DNA from: a virus
Length of the DNA stretch: 46,122 bases
IMG/VR virus record: IMGVR_UViG_3300035232_001500
Coordinates: 1 to 46,122 of that record
Reading direction: 5' to 3' (one strand)
The position numbers and the translations under genes are program-made. The number at the start of each line of letters is the position of its first letter. Positions within the stretch are counted from its first letter, which is position 1. The notes under the pieces are model-generated. The model was given only the letters and a program-made list of their open reading frames with translations, ran no database searches and was not told where the DNA came from. Below, in pieces: positions 9,320 to 17,251 of this stretch.

Positions 9320-10183
9320 TCAACAAACCCTTGGGAATCTTGGTTTCGTTATTTCAAAATCTAAAAATCCAACAAAAAGCCCTGGAGCTATTGTGTTTCT
9401 TATAGTTTCGCTTATTTTAGATGTAGTGACTCTTTCTATATTAAACGGGGCTTCTAGAGTCTTTTTAGCTGGGTCTTGATATAAATATTTACCATTTTTT
9501 AAATCTCCATATTCATTAATAGGATGAGATGAAAAATCCAAACAAGGTATTACTGAGTTTCTTGTATCAGCGAATAAAGATAGTATCGCATCTAATTGAT
9601 ATAGATTTTCAGCAAAAACAACTGATTTAAAATTTAGAGTAGTTTTGTCTTCTCCTCCGAATGCAAAAGGTTCGTTTTCTATATATTCATTATTGATAAA
9701 AACAGCTGGGGTCACAAAGTCATATGGAGCTATTCCACTTTCTGGAACAAAAAACCTACTATTACTATCGAATTTAGATTCAACTATTAAAGCTTCTTCT
9801 GTTTGGTTGGTATTATATATATTAAACTCTTTTACTGAAAAGGATCCGCTGAGATTCATATTTACTGAGGCCGCATTTCCAGTAACAACTATTCCGCCAT
9901 TATTAAAATCAAAGAAATAACCATTAGTAAGGTCTTTTTTATCAATTTTTCCTGCTGACCCAGATACATGAGTAGGCACAAATGCGCCTCCCCCAACCCC
10001 ACTTTCAGTAACCCATTGTTTGTAAGGGCTACTGTATCTATAAAAATCACTAGGAAGGCGTTCGTCAGATGTATAATAAAGTTTTCCCGTGAAGTTTTGG
10101 TATGCTTCTCCATATTCTAACAAGTGATGTTCAAACCACATTGTAAAACTAGTTGTAGCATCATGTCCAAAGTTATTTTTCAT
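9320..10183 (-). CDS. Virion structural protein (neck/tail)
   Basis: A 287-residue protein read from an ATGA overlap with the upstream gene, so the two are translationally coupled. It begins MKNNFGHDATTSFTMWFEHHL and has a mixed alpha/beta composition. The region NMNLSGSFSVKEFNIYNTNQ is beta-rich. No enzymatic motif, signal peptide or membrane segment is visible. It belongs to the three-gene block 11314-9320, placed like neck, head-closure and tail-terminator genes, so a role in the head-tail joint or tail tip is likely. About 95 bases separate its stop from the late promoter box of the next gene. I do not recognise a named family. Confidence 0.6.
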   Translation of the reverse strand: MKNNFGHDATTSFTMWFEHHLLEYGEAYQNFTGKLYYTSDERLPSDFYRYSSPYKQWVTESGVGGGAFVPTHVSGSAGKIDKKDLTNGYFFDFNNGGIVVTGNAASVNMNLSGSFSVKEFNIYNTNQTEEALIVESKFDSNSRFFVPESGIAPYDFVTPAVFINNEYIENEPFAFGGEDKTTLNFKSVVFAENLYQLDAILSLFADTRNSVIPCLDFSSHPINEYGDLKNGKYLYQDPAKKTLEAPFNIERVTTSKISETIRNTIAPGLFVGFLDFEITKPRFPRVC

Positions 10184-10848
10184 GACAAAGTTAAAGACCT
10201 TAACCTTTCCACCGATTTCGCAAAATCTTTTAATATGCCTGATATATATGAAACTCTCTTGTATCTAGACCTTTGCATTCCTATTGCCCCACCAGTACTC
10301 CCTCCCCCAAAAGCTTTTTCGGATTTTTTTCCGCCTCTTATTTGTATGGCATTCCCAGATCTAGAAGAGTCAAAGTTTTTCTTTTGATTGTACAAGTAAA
10401 ACCCCAGACCAGACAATCCAGTCTCTATGCCGTCTAACCAACTCCTTCCCCCCTCAAATTCAGTCCTAAAGGACGATATTTTAGTCATAGAAAATAATTC
10501 TTCTCTAGAGGGTTCATTAGTTATAAAATCAAACACCCCATTTTTTTGACTAGTTTTTCTAATCGTGGTGCTTTTTAGTCTTTGCCTAACTGGGCCAAGA
10601 GGATCAGACCCTTCAATAAAACCTATAAATGAAAATAAATTACCATAACCACCAAGAGTCCTACTCGTGTTTGTCGAGTTTGAACCGTTTTCTATTTCTA
10701 CGGTGACTGGGTGAGAGTCGAAACTTTTTAACATTTCAAGTTTTACTATTTGGAACTGTTTGGTAACCATAGCTTCCACCTGTTTACCTATCTCCCTTGG
10801 TAATTGCGAGTTTATTGATTTAGTTACGTCTCTTGGTAATATAGCCAT
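10180..10848 (-). CDS. Neck or tail-completion protein candidate
   Basis: About 222 residues from ATG 10848, which follows the upstream stop (TAG) after one base. A longer reading frame begins inside the upstream gene, but this start fits the gene spacing better. The N terminus MAILPRDVTKSINSQLPREI is followed by a helical stretch. The segment FSFIGFIEGSDPLGPVRQRL resembles, from memory, tail-completion or neck proteins encoded next to head-closure proteins in marine phages. The C-terminal half is basic and Gly-rich, with SGNAIQIRGGKKSEKAFGGG. It probably binds at the head-tail interface. The next gene overlaps it by ATGA. Confidence 0.55.
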   Translation of the reverse strand: MAILPRDVTKSINSQLPREIGKQVEAMVTKQFQIVKLEMLKSFDSHPVTVEIENGSNSTNTSRTLGGYGNLFSFIGFIEGSDPLGPVRQRLKSTTIRKTSQKNGVFDFITNEPSREELFSMTKISSFRTEFEGGRSWLDGIETGLSGLGFYLYNQKKNFDSSRSGNAIQIRGGKKSEKAFGGGSTGGAIGMQRSRYKRVSYISGILKDFAKSVERLRSLTLS

Positions 10849-10849
10849 C

Positions 10850-11314
10850 CTATTTAGATTTGTCGGTAGGAAGAAGGAAAAAAGTATAATAATTCGGTTC
10901 AAATAAACCGTGCGGTCTTACATCGCTCTCTATAGAAAATCTTCTATTATCAAAGTCAACTCTTTTCGTCGTTGTTAATGTATTATAGCCACTCATGTCA
11001 ACTTTTATTCTTACATATCCATCTGGAAGCTTTAATTTCAATTGAGAATCGATCTCTGGGGAACTCATTTGTGTTTGACTTCTGTCTGTGTCATATGTAA
11101 TCCTTGCATTAAAACTTCCTGATTGGATTACTTTCTTAGTAGTATTGGATTGTATTGAGTTTTGTTGATATATCGAGTTAAATCCTGGATTAGTAGATAA
11201 TACTATTGTTTTAGCTTCTTTGAAATAATAAACAGGTCGAGCGAATGTATCATGAAGATCGTTAAATGATTTCTGCAAATCATCTTTTTCAGTATCTGTT
11301 AATAAGCTACCCAC
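10850..11314 (-). CDS. Head-closure/connector-like protein
   Basis: A 154-residue protein with a GTG start at 11314. No upstream in-frame ATG exists, and AAGG lies 13 bases before the GTG. The segment TFARPVYYFKEAKTIVLSTN is typical, from memory, of a small structural protein beside the neck genes in marine phages. The rest is beta-rich, with LKLPDGYVRIKVDMSGYNTL. It is the first gene of the minus-strand tail operon and diverges from the plus-strand block at 11405. A role in closing the portal channel or joining the tail is inferred from position. Confidence 0.5.
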   Translation of the reverse strand: MGSLLTDTEKDDLQKSFNDLHDTFARPVYYFKEAKTIVLSTNPGFNSIYQQNSIQSNTTKKVIQSGSFNARITYDTDRSQTQMSSPEIDSQLKLKLPDGYVRIKVDMSGYNTLTTTKRVDFDNRRFSIESDVRPHGLFEPNYYTFFLLPTDKSK

Positions 11315-11390
11315 AAAACTAATTACACCTTATTAGATTGTAAGTAAAATTATTTATATTTTTATTGAAAAAAAAAAGATCAATCATATT

Positions 11391-11402
11391 ATATAATACT
11401 TA
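11391..11402 (+). promoter_or_regulatory. Promoter box for the plus-strand 11405 operon
   Basis: ATATAATACTTA contains a perfect TATAAT (11392-11397) and also fits the AATACTWA core seen before the late genes. TATAAT ends 7 bases before ATG 11405, so transcription would start at or beside the start codon. TTGAAA lies at 11365-11370, but the 21-base spacer is long for a sigma70 promoter. No ribosome-binding site is present. Confidence 0.5.
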
Positions 11403-11404
11403 CG

Positions 11405-11722
11405 ATGAGTGACGGAGATAAGGAGATTCTACAGGAGAGGTATGAAAAACATATTAAGAATTTGTTTAAGTCTTTTTTATTTATTCTTGAAGACTTAAAT
11501 GACGATCATAATATTAATTTCACAAAGCTTAAAAAAGGATTACCTGAAATGTATCATTCATTAATAAATCAAGCTAATTATTTTGATTATGACAAAATGC
11601 AATTTCTCAGAAAGAGGGTTTTGGATTTAGGAAACGATTCCTTGCGCGGACAAAATGAAGATTTAGAAAAATTTACTGTAGAATTTAAATTTAAAGAATA
11701 TTATAAAAAACAAATACAATGA
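11405..11722 (+). CDS. Conserved small phage protein
   Basis: A 105-residue, highly charged, mostly helical protein. It starts MSDGDKEILQERYEKHIKNL and ends in a Lys-rich tail. No catalytic motif, membrane segment or signal peptide is visible. It is the first gene of a three-gene plus-strand block lying between minus-strand tail genes and the glycan cassette, and its stop overlaps the next start as ATGA. I recall similar proteins (a helical 'FLLEDLKDDH'-type segment) in marine phage structural regions, but no function. A tail-assembly role is possible from position only. Confidence 0.6.
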   Translation: MSDGDKEILQERYEKHIKNLFKSFLFILEDLNDDHNINFTKLKKGLPEMYHSLINQANYFDYDKMQFLRKRVLDLGNDSLRGQNEDLEKFTVEFKFKEYYKKQIQ

Positions 11723-12480
11723 AAGAAATATATAGTTTTAGTGTTGATATTGAACGTGAAGTACAAGAGACCGTAATCAAGAAGAAAAAGAATAAAGATT
11801 CTGGAAAGATGGAAGAGGTGTCTGAAGAGGTAACCGTAAAGAAACCCATTCCAGTAAGAGTTATAGTTAAGGAGCCGAATAGAAAAGATCTTGAGGAAGC
11901 TGATATTGAGTACAGTATAGAAATGAGCAAATGCATAAAAAGGGGCATACTCACGAAAGCAATGCTTGCTAAAAAGTATAGCGATACAGGTGGACTTCTT
12001 ACCGAAGAGGATGCTAAACTTTTAACCAGAAGATATAGCGAACTAGGAGATCTTCAGAATAAATATACCAGACTAGGGTCCAAGCCCAAGAAAACTAAAG
12101 CTGACGAAACCAAGCAGGGCGAACTTCTTGGCGAGATGTCTGAAAAAAGAAGAGATATTGTAGATATGGAAACCAGTTATTCTTCTTTGTTTAATCATAC
12201 TGCGGACAGTAAGGCTCAAAACAAAGTTATACTTTGGTACGTGGTTCACTTGTCTCACTTCCAAAACAACGACGAAGATGATATAATCCCCTTTTTCAAT
12301 GCAGAAGATTCTGAAGACAAGATTAATCAATATTATGATATTGATGAAAATGGGCATGATGTTTTTGACGTTATTAAAGATAAATTAACAGCGATTATTA
12401 GCTTTTGGTATTTTAGTGCAAATGCCACCAAAGAAGATTTTGATTCTTTGAATAAAGATATAGACGCTGGGGATGTATGA
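11719..12480 (+). CDS. Conserved phage protein, candidate tail-assembly factor
   Basis: A 253-residue cytoplasmic protein rich in Lys, Glu and Asp. The N-terminal part (SVDIEREVQETVIKKKKNKD) is followed by a probable beta strand (PIPVRVIVKEPNRKDLEEAD) and a helical segment with IKRGILTKAMLAKKYSD and LLTEEDAKLL. The middle (residues about 105-150) looks like a coiled coil. The KRGI...TEED signature recurs in the next gene, so the two are probably related. Both genes overlap (8 bases). Tail-assembly chaperones are often paired, overlapping genes near the tape measure, and this pair would fit that role, but I see no slippery frameshift site. Confidence 0.55.
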   Translation: MKEIYSFSVDIEREVQETVIKKKKNKDSGKMEEVSEEVTVKKPIPVRVIVKEPNRKDLEEADIEYSIEMSKCIKRGILTKAMLAKKYSDTGGLLTEEDAKLLTRRYSELGDLQNKYTRLGSKPKKTKADETKQGELLGEMSEKRRDIVDMETSYSSLFNHTADSKAQNKVILWYVVHLSHFQNNDEDDIIPFFNAEDSEDKINQYYDIDENGHDVFDVIKDKLTAIISFWYFSANATKEDFDSLNKDIDAGDV

Positions 12481-13465
12481 TCCAGATAGCGAGTATTTTT
12501 ATAAAAGAATATTTCTAGATATAGGTAAAGGGTTTACCCCATTATCTTATTTAAATGAAAGTGTTTTTATAAAACATCTTTCTATAAGCGATTATACATT
12601 AGCATCCGAACAGGAAAGCCTGATTTTTAAAAAAGCTTTAAAAAGAGGAATCCCTCAAAAAAAAGATATAATAGACAATGCTATTCGAGACGGCTTCTGG
12701 ACCGAAGAAGATGAAAATTTTGTAGAATCTCAAACGATTTTTGTTGAAAATTTAAACAAAAGCAAAGGTCATTTATTATTGAAATCCGATAAAGAACTTC
12801 ATCAAGAAACAATTGATAAAGAAACTAAAAAATTAAACGAAAAGATCCATCAAAAAAGAAATATCACAAATGACAGCGCGGAAGAATATGCCTCTAGACA
12901 AGTAAATGATTATTACGTAGTTCGAAGTTTGTTCAAAAATAAAGAGTTAACAAAACCTTACTTTACTTTTGAATCTTTTTCAGAATTATCGTATACCGAA
13001 GTTGCTGAAGTTATTAAATTAAACAATTCCCACGCGAATGTTTTTTCGGAATTAAATATTCAAAAAATGATTTTAGAAGAGTTCTTTTTCCCCTACATGT
13101 TTCTTTGCGAAAAACCTACTGAGTTATTCGGCCTCCCTGCCATAAGCCTAAGCAGTTATCAAGTCACGACTTTGTTGTTTGCTAGAATATTCAAGAATAT
13201 CCTTGAAAACACTCAAGACATACCAGATAAAATAAGGAAAGACCCAGAAGCTCTTATTGAATTCTCAAATTCCTCAGATAGTAGAGAGAAAGCTAAAGAG
13301 CACTTAAGTAAAGAGGGAGCCAGCACTGTCTTCGGAGCCACAGAGCAGGACTATTCAGAATTAGGGGTGTCGCAGTCAGACTTAACTGGAGCAAAGTCTC
13401 TGCATCAAGCAGCAAAAGAAAAGGGCGGATCATTAAACATGCAAGATTTGATGAACATGAGTTAA
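12473..13465 (+). CDS. Conserved phage protein paired with the preceding gene
   Basis: A 330-residue protein. ATG 12473 overlaps the end of the previous gene by 8 bases, with GGGG just upstream. Residues about 60-90 (KALKRGIPQKKDI and FWTEEDENFV) mirror the KRGI...TEED segment of the preceding protein. A coiled-coil-like stretch follows (about 95-150), then a more hydrophobic helical part with ILEEFFFPYMFLCEKPTEL, and a low-complexity C-terminal tail ending QDLMNMS. The stop lies 3 bases from the converging glycosyltransferase gene. It may work with the 253-residue protein in tail assembly. I see no enzyme motif. Confidence 0.55.
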   Translation: MYDPDSEYFYKRIFLDIGKGFTPLSYLNESVFIKHLSISDYTLASEQESLIFKKALKRGIPQKKDIIDNAIRDGFWTEEDENFVESQTIFVENLNKSKGHLLLKSDKELHQETIDKETKKLNEKIHQKRNITNDSAEEYASRQVNDYYVVRSLFKNKELTKPYFTFESFSELSYTEVAEVIKLNNSHANVFSELNIQKMILEEFFFPYMFLCEKPTELFGLPAISLSSYQVTTLLFARIFKNILENTQDIPDKIRKDPEALIEFSNSSDSREKAKEHLSKEGASTVFGATEQDYSELGVSQSDLTGAKSLHQAAKEKGGSLNMQDLMNMS

Positions 13466-13468
13466 ATT

Positions 13469-14251
13469 TTATTTTTTAAAATTTATATTTTTATTATAAA
13501 GCCAAGCGTTTTGTTTCTGCAATGGATCTAGGTTTTGATTATACACTGTAATATTATTTGCTTTGCCTAGGTATGCCATCCAATAACTAAAGCTTCCAGC
13601 AGAAAGTATCAGGTTGTCAAATTGTGTTGCAAATAAAATAGTGTTAATTGGATCGTTTTGATAAATTGTGAGATCGTATTTTTTTATCAATTCTGTGAGT
13701 GGGGGATGGTTAATAGTGTCAGAAGTTATATAAACATTGTCATATAATTCACGAAAAGAAATTAGTTCTTTTTCGATGTAATTCATTGAGCAATACGTTC
13801 GACTTACTTTATTTTTAAGCAAAGTATCTCCCAGTCTACATGAAATAAAAACATCATTGACATTAGGGCTAAAACTTAATTCAGGCAGTTTATATAAATT
13901 TAAAATTTCTTTTCTATAATTAACTAGCAATTTTTCGTGCTGAAAATACCCAGTTAAATGGTAACCTGTACTAGGTTTTTGACCATCGAGACACTTAAAA
14001 TATTCGACATCATTAAGTTTTATTATTTTTTCATTCTCAAGCCCATTTAAAGGTTGAATTTTAAATACATCTCCAAAATCAACTTCAATATCAGTTAGAT
14101 CGCTTGAGCTTGTTTTATACAGAAAAGTGTTATTATATTTTATATTAGGAACTGTTTTTAATTCCAAACCAGTCTTTTTGGCTAAGACATATGCAGCCGC
14201 ATATTGTATTAGGTTGTTTCCCAGCCTTCCCGCATATTTAACTGTAATCAT
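13469..14251 (-). CDS. GT11-like fucosyltransferase
   Basis: A 260-residue predicted glycosyltransferase of the alpha-1,2-fucosyltransferase (GT11) type, which moves fucose from GDP-fucose to a sugar acceptor. Three family motifs are visible: the N-terminal GRLGNNLIQYAAAYVLAK (family GGLGNQMFQYA), ISCRLGD near the middle (family HVRRGD), and LSAGSFSYWMAYLG (family SNSTFSWWAAWL). The second motif is degenerate, with CRLGD in place of RRGD, so specificity or activity may differ. The length is near normal for bacterial GT11 enzymes. ATG overlaps the preceding stop as ATGA, so it is the last gene of the glycan cassette and is probably co-translated with the exostosin-like gene. Confidence 0.75.
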   Translation of the reverse strand: MITVKYAGRLGNNLIQYAAAYVLAKKTGLELKTVPNIKYNNTFLYKTSSSDLTDIEVDFGDVFKIQPLNGLENEKIIKLNDVEYFKCLDGQKPSTGYHLTGYFQHEKLLVNYRKEILNLYKLPELSFSPNVNDVFISCRLGDTLLKNKVSRTYCSMNYIEKELISFRELYDNVYITSDTINHPPLTELIKKYDLTIYQNDPINTILFATQFDNLILSAGSFSYWMAYLGKANNITVYNQNLDPLQKQNAWLYNKNINFKK

Positions 14252-15264
14252 AATTTACCAGGCAGCCCTTTGAGGTCTAAAACATCAGAGCAGATAAATT
14301 TACCATCAATCTTATTTGTGTCAAAATTATTCTTGTAGAGGTTTAAGCATTTTCCCCATATAAATTCTGAAGCGCCAAAGGGGCAAGGGCGATCAAAAAA
14401 CGTTTTATATAATTTTCTGATATTTGATTTCATTTGCAGCACCCTATCTTTGTCGTCAAGCAATTTACATACTTGCTCGTGAATATGATCCATTGTTTGT
14501 GTTCGAATATCAAAACGCAAAAAATAATCATCGACATTTTTAATAATATTTTCCCAGCCAAAATCGTTCATGCTTGAAATCATTACAGGTATACATCCCG
14601 CTCTAATTACATCGTAGAAACTACTTGCCCACGGACGATCTCCACGTAGAATATATACTATATCTTTACAACACAATTCTTTCATATAATAATCAAATTG
14701 TTCGGGTGTGGACTGATTCTTATATATATTGAGTTTAAAAGCCTCGATATTAAATCTCAAATCATCGATGTTTTTATAAAAATTGTAAATTTCTTTTCGT
14801 GAGAAATGGGTGTCTAATGAGCCTTTCCAGAAAACTTTATTATGAAAAACATTATTTTTTGGCAACCTGTCCTTGGTCCAATAAAGTTGTGGTTTTTTTA
14901 AATTTTCAAAATGTGTAGGTCCACCGAACACAGGTATTATATTATTTTTTTTATGAAAATCATAATTAGAAAACATTATATTTTTTATTTGATGATAAGG
15001 CAGATCTATACAATTATCTACATTGTAGTTTTTCCTTAGGTTTAAACCCTCTCTCACTCTCATTCCTTGAAAGCGAATGTCTATTACATGATTCGGATTA
15101 TTGTGATAGAAATTTAAATTGTCGATGTATTCAGACCAGCCCAACCCTGAGAATACCAAGTCTGCTTCATCTTGATTTTTTAATGATTTTACAAACTCAA
15201 TGTCTTCGTAAAATAAATCTTCAACATAGCTTTTATCTAACCCATTAATTATCGAAATCTTCAC
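14248..15264 (-). CDS. Exostosin-like (GT47-type) glycosyltransferase
   Basis: About 338 residues from GTG 15264, which lies 8 bases after the preceding stop and downstream of GGAGG. An in-frame upstream GTG (15300) would begin MFRLQIWR, but those codons are the 3' end of the sulfotransferase read in another frame, so I reject it. The C-terminal half has the exostosin signature: YILRGDRPWASSFYDVIRAG followed by CIPVMISSMNDFGWENII, the nucleotide-sugar binding part of this GT-B family. A cysteine-containing C-terminal region follows. The acceptor is unknown. It lies between a sulfotransferase and a fucosyltransferase, which fits assembly of a decorated glycan. Confidence 0.7.
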   Translation of the reverse strand: MKISIINGLDKSYVEDLFYEDIEFVKSLKNQDEADLVFSGLGWSEYIDNLNFYHNNPNHVIDIRFQGMRVREGLNLRKNYNVDNCIDLPYHQIKNIMFSNYDFHKKNNIIPVFGGPTHFENLKKPQLYWTKDRLPKNNVFHNKVFWKGSLDTHFSRKEIYNFYKNIDDLRFNIEAFKLNIYKNQSTPEQFDYYMKELCCKDIVYILRGDRPWASSFYDVIRAGCIPVMISSMNDFGWENIIKNVDDYFLRFDIRTQTMDHIHEQVCKLLDDKDRVLQMKSNIRKLYKTFFDRPCPFGASEFIWGKCLNLYKNNFDTNKIDGKFICSDVLDLKGLPGKL

Positions 15265-15272
15265 AAGACACT

Positions 15273-15929
15273 TTACCCTCCAAATTTGTAACCGAAACAC
15301 TCGATGTCTTTAGCGTATCGTTCCGCAACAATCTCACGAGTTTCGTCGTCATAGTATTCAGTATAGTGTTTGTGTTTTGATTTATTTTTGTGTGGAAGTT
15401 GTTGTTGAGGGATTCCAATTTTGTCGCAGATTGTATTAAAGTCTTCTTGGAGGGTTTCCATCTTGCCAATAAAATTAACATGATTTTTTTGAGCAACAAA
15501 GTAGGATTGTGGCAATATATGATAGCCAATAATTCCATTGTCATGAAATGGATAGTTTAAGTTTGGAAAATTAACTTGTAAACCTGTTTCGTTATTTGCC
15601 ATTTCTTTATAAATTTTTTCTGTTCCTAAATCCATAAATTCACAAACTTTATTAAAAAAACATTTAAAGCTCATAGAATTGTGAATAGACTCAAAAAAGT
15701 GATATACAGATACAATTTTGCTATAAGGATTACGAGAAAAGGTAAAAGTATAATAGTCAGGATACTCCTCAATAATATTAAATAACTCTTTATTTCTGTA
15801 ACATTTATTTCTCTTTGCCCAACGACTCCCGAATGAATCTGAAGCATGTTGAAATAAGGTGTTTTCAATCGTTGTCCCACCTGCTTTGGGTATATGTATA
15901 AAAATAAATTTATGCTTGTGACTTATCAT
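15273..15929 (-). CDS. Sulfotransferase (PF03567-like)
   Basis: About 218 residues from ATG 15929 (MISHKHKFIFIHIPKAGG). An earlier ATG exists at 15986, but the chosen start overlaps the preceding gene by only 20 bases, with AAGG upstream. The enzyme should move sulfate from PAPS to a sugar hydroxyl. The 5'-phosphosulfate loop is FIHIPKAGGTTIE near the N terminus, and the 3'-phosphate segment is FSRNPYSKIVSVYHF. HFIGKMETL-type residues (FIGKMETLQEDF) and the C-terminal ECFGYKFGG are also typical. The last 31 codons are nearly identical in DNA to those of the sulfotransferase at 16659-17234, while the rest of the two proteins is widely diverged. Confidence 0.8.
   Translation of the reverse strand: MISHKHKFIFIHIPKAGGTTIENTLFQHASDSFGSRWAKRNKCYRNKELFNIIEEYPDYYTFTFSRNPYSKIVSVYHFFESIHNSMSFKCFFNKVCEFMDLGTEKIYKEMANNETGLQVNFPNLNYPFHDNGIIGYHILPQSYFVAQKNHVNFIGKMETLQEDFNTICDKIGIPQQQLPHKNKSKHKHYTEYYDDETREIVAERYAKDIECFGYKFGG
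15278..15371. repeat. 94-bp direct repeat, copy A (sulfotransferase 3' end)
   Basis: Ninety-four bases that match 16667-16760 with only 3 mismatches, in the same orientation, 1389 bases apart. They encode the C-terminal residues HYTEYYDDETREIVAERYAK and DIECFGYKFG in both genes. Two of the differences are silent third-position changes, which points to recent exchange plus coding constraint. Confidence 0.95.
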
Positions 15930-16656
15930 TATAAATGTAACCTTTGAATTCATTACGAAGGACTTTAAGCTTATTTTCAGTTCCAACCCCTGTGAGAGGA
16001 AGGTGCACCACTTTACTACCTTTGACCATTTTCCCTCTATGAATAAGACTTCTAGATATGCCCAATACCTTAAGTTGATATTTATGTAAGTCTAAAACAA
16101 AAGAATGTCCATCAACAGTTTTATCGATTTTTTTGTTTATTGAATATAAGAATTCATTAAACCTTCGTTGATCATTTCCCTCCTTAAATGAGTAATACTG
16201 GCCAATAAAATCTAAAATGAAAGATCGACAAGATTTAGAAAATCCCATCCACCCAGTACAGATGGTCATTCCCCACTTTTTCCTTACCGAAGCAGGATAA
16301 GCATTTGGATTATGTACGGTGGATACATGAGCATTATATGAATCATTAAAGATATCTTCCAAAGGATCTTCTAACCAAATCGCATCTATATCAGAATAAA
16401 TAACATAATCATACTGGTCAAGCAACTGTTCAAGTATATTAAATCTAACTAAACCAAATTGTGTAAAATCAAAGTCATCTTGAGATAACTCACCGTAAAA
16501 ATCACATTTTATATTTTTGTCTGTTAAGTAATCAAAACTTTTTTTATCTGTACAATATACTGTATAATCAAGATCTAACTTCTGCATGTAACGAGACCAA
16601 TATTCGGCCATGTCAACATATTTAAAATTTGTATAACCAAATATTTTATAATTCAT
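15910..16656 (-). CDS. Glycosyltransferase, nucleotide-diphospho-sugar type (DxD)
   Basis: About 248 residues from ATG 16656, with GGAG 11 bases upstream and 2 bases after the preceding stop. A longer frame starting MFRLQIWR at 16689 is again the sulfotransferase end read out of frame. The core YVIYSDIDAIWLEDPL carries the DxD motif that binds metal and nucleotide sugar in GT-A enzymes, and the overall pattern resembles the PF03407 group. The later segment TICTGWMGFSKSCRSFILDF fits the acceptor side. It sits between two sulfotransferases, in the same operon. The sugar donor and acceptor cannot be read from the sequence. Confidence 0.7.
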   Translation of the reverse strand: MNYKIFGYTNFKYVDMAEYWSRYMQKLDLDYTVYCTDKKSFDYLTDKNIKCDFYGELSQDDFDFTQFGLVRFNILEQLLDQYDYVIYSDIDAIWLEDPLEDIFNDSYNAHVSTVHNPNAYPASVRKKWGMTICTGWMGFSKSCRSFILDFIGQYYSFKEGNDQRRFNEFLYSINKKIDKTVDGHSFVLDLHKYQLKVLGISRSLIHRGKMVKGSKVVHLPLTGVGTENKLKVLRNEFKGYIYNDKSQA

Positions 16657-16658
16657 TA

Positions 16659-17234
16659 TCAATATTCTCCAAATTTGTAACCGAAACACTCGATGTCTTT
16701 AGCGTATCGTTCCGCAACAATTTCACGAGTTTCGTCGTCATAGTATTCGGTGTAGTGTTTTTTAAACCCTAGGGAGTCTTTGGCTTGAATTTGTTTCAGT
16801 CTCAAAAGTGGATCTATTGTTAAACCTGTTTTTTCTTTAATTAATTCTATAGTTTTTTTTCTATTATTAAATTCGCCTACATGATTAAGGTCGCTTCTAT
16901 TAATGTAGTCACAACATGTAACTCCATGTTCCCAAGATATAGGCTGATAATGATCAAGGAAGTGTTTCAAGGATTTACCCGCAAGACAACCTATCTTGCG
17001 AAATGCGAGAGATTTATATAAAGATATGACTATGTCGTATGGATTTCGTGTCATAGAGAACTTAAAATAATCATTCCACTTCTTTTCACCAATGGATTGA
17101 TGCAATTGTAATGCATTAGAATGTTTTTCAATCCCCTTATATCTTGACATGTGATTTTCCATAAAACTCTCAATCGACGTTCCAGAAGTTCTAGGGATAT
17201 GAACAAAAATAATTTTATTAAAATCGTCTATCAT
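16659..17234 (-). CDS. Sulfotransferase (PF03567-like)
   Basis: A 191-residue protein starting MIDDFNKIIFVHIPRTSGTS. FVHIPRTSGTSIE is the PAPS 5'-phosphosulfate loop, with Arg in place of the commoner Lys. FSMTRNPYDIVISLYKSL is the 3'-phosphate segment, and LNHVGEFNNRKKTIELI is the usual later helix. It is short for the family but has all the key parts. The C terminus is shared almost base for base with the sulfotransferase at 15273-15929. It lies 17 bases after the preceding gene and 2 bases before the next start. It probably sulfates the glycan built by neighbouring glycosyltransferases. Confidence 0.8.
   Translation of the reverse strand: MIDDFNKIIFVHIPRTSGTSIESFMENHMSRYKGIEKHSNALQLHQSIGEKKWNDYFKFSMTRNPYDIVISLYKSLAFRKIGCLAGKSLKHFLDHYQPISWEHGVTCCDYINRSDLNHVGEFNNRKKTIELIKEKTGLTIDPLLRLKQIQAKDSLGFKKHYTEYYDDETREIVAERYAKDIECFGYKFGEY
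16667..16760. repeat. 94-bp direct repeat, copy B (sulfotransferase 3' end)
   Basis: Partner of the repeat at 15278-15371. Three mismatches in 94 bases. The repeat starts 8 bases before the stop codon of this gene (on the plus strand) and ends where the two proteins diverge. Confidence 0.95.
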
Positions 17235-17251
17235 CTCATGTTTTTATATAG

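Noticed and set aside
11719-13465. Programmed frameshift joining the 253- and 330-residue genes, as in lambda G/GT
   Set aside because: The second gene has its own ATG and GGGG upstream, and no slippery heptamer is visible at the overlap.
15265-15300. GTG start at 15300 giving MFRLQIWR... for the exostosin-like gene
   Set aside because: These codons are the sulfotransferase 3' end in another frame, and the same peptide appears before the glycosyltransferase at 16656 because of the 94-bp repeat. GTG 15264 fits the spacing and ribosome-binding site.
16657-16689. Start at 16689 giving MFRLQIWR... for the DxD glycosyltransferase
   Set aside because: Same out-of-frame repeat sequence. ATG 16656 with GGAG upstream is better supported.
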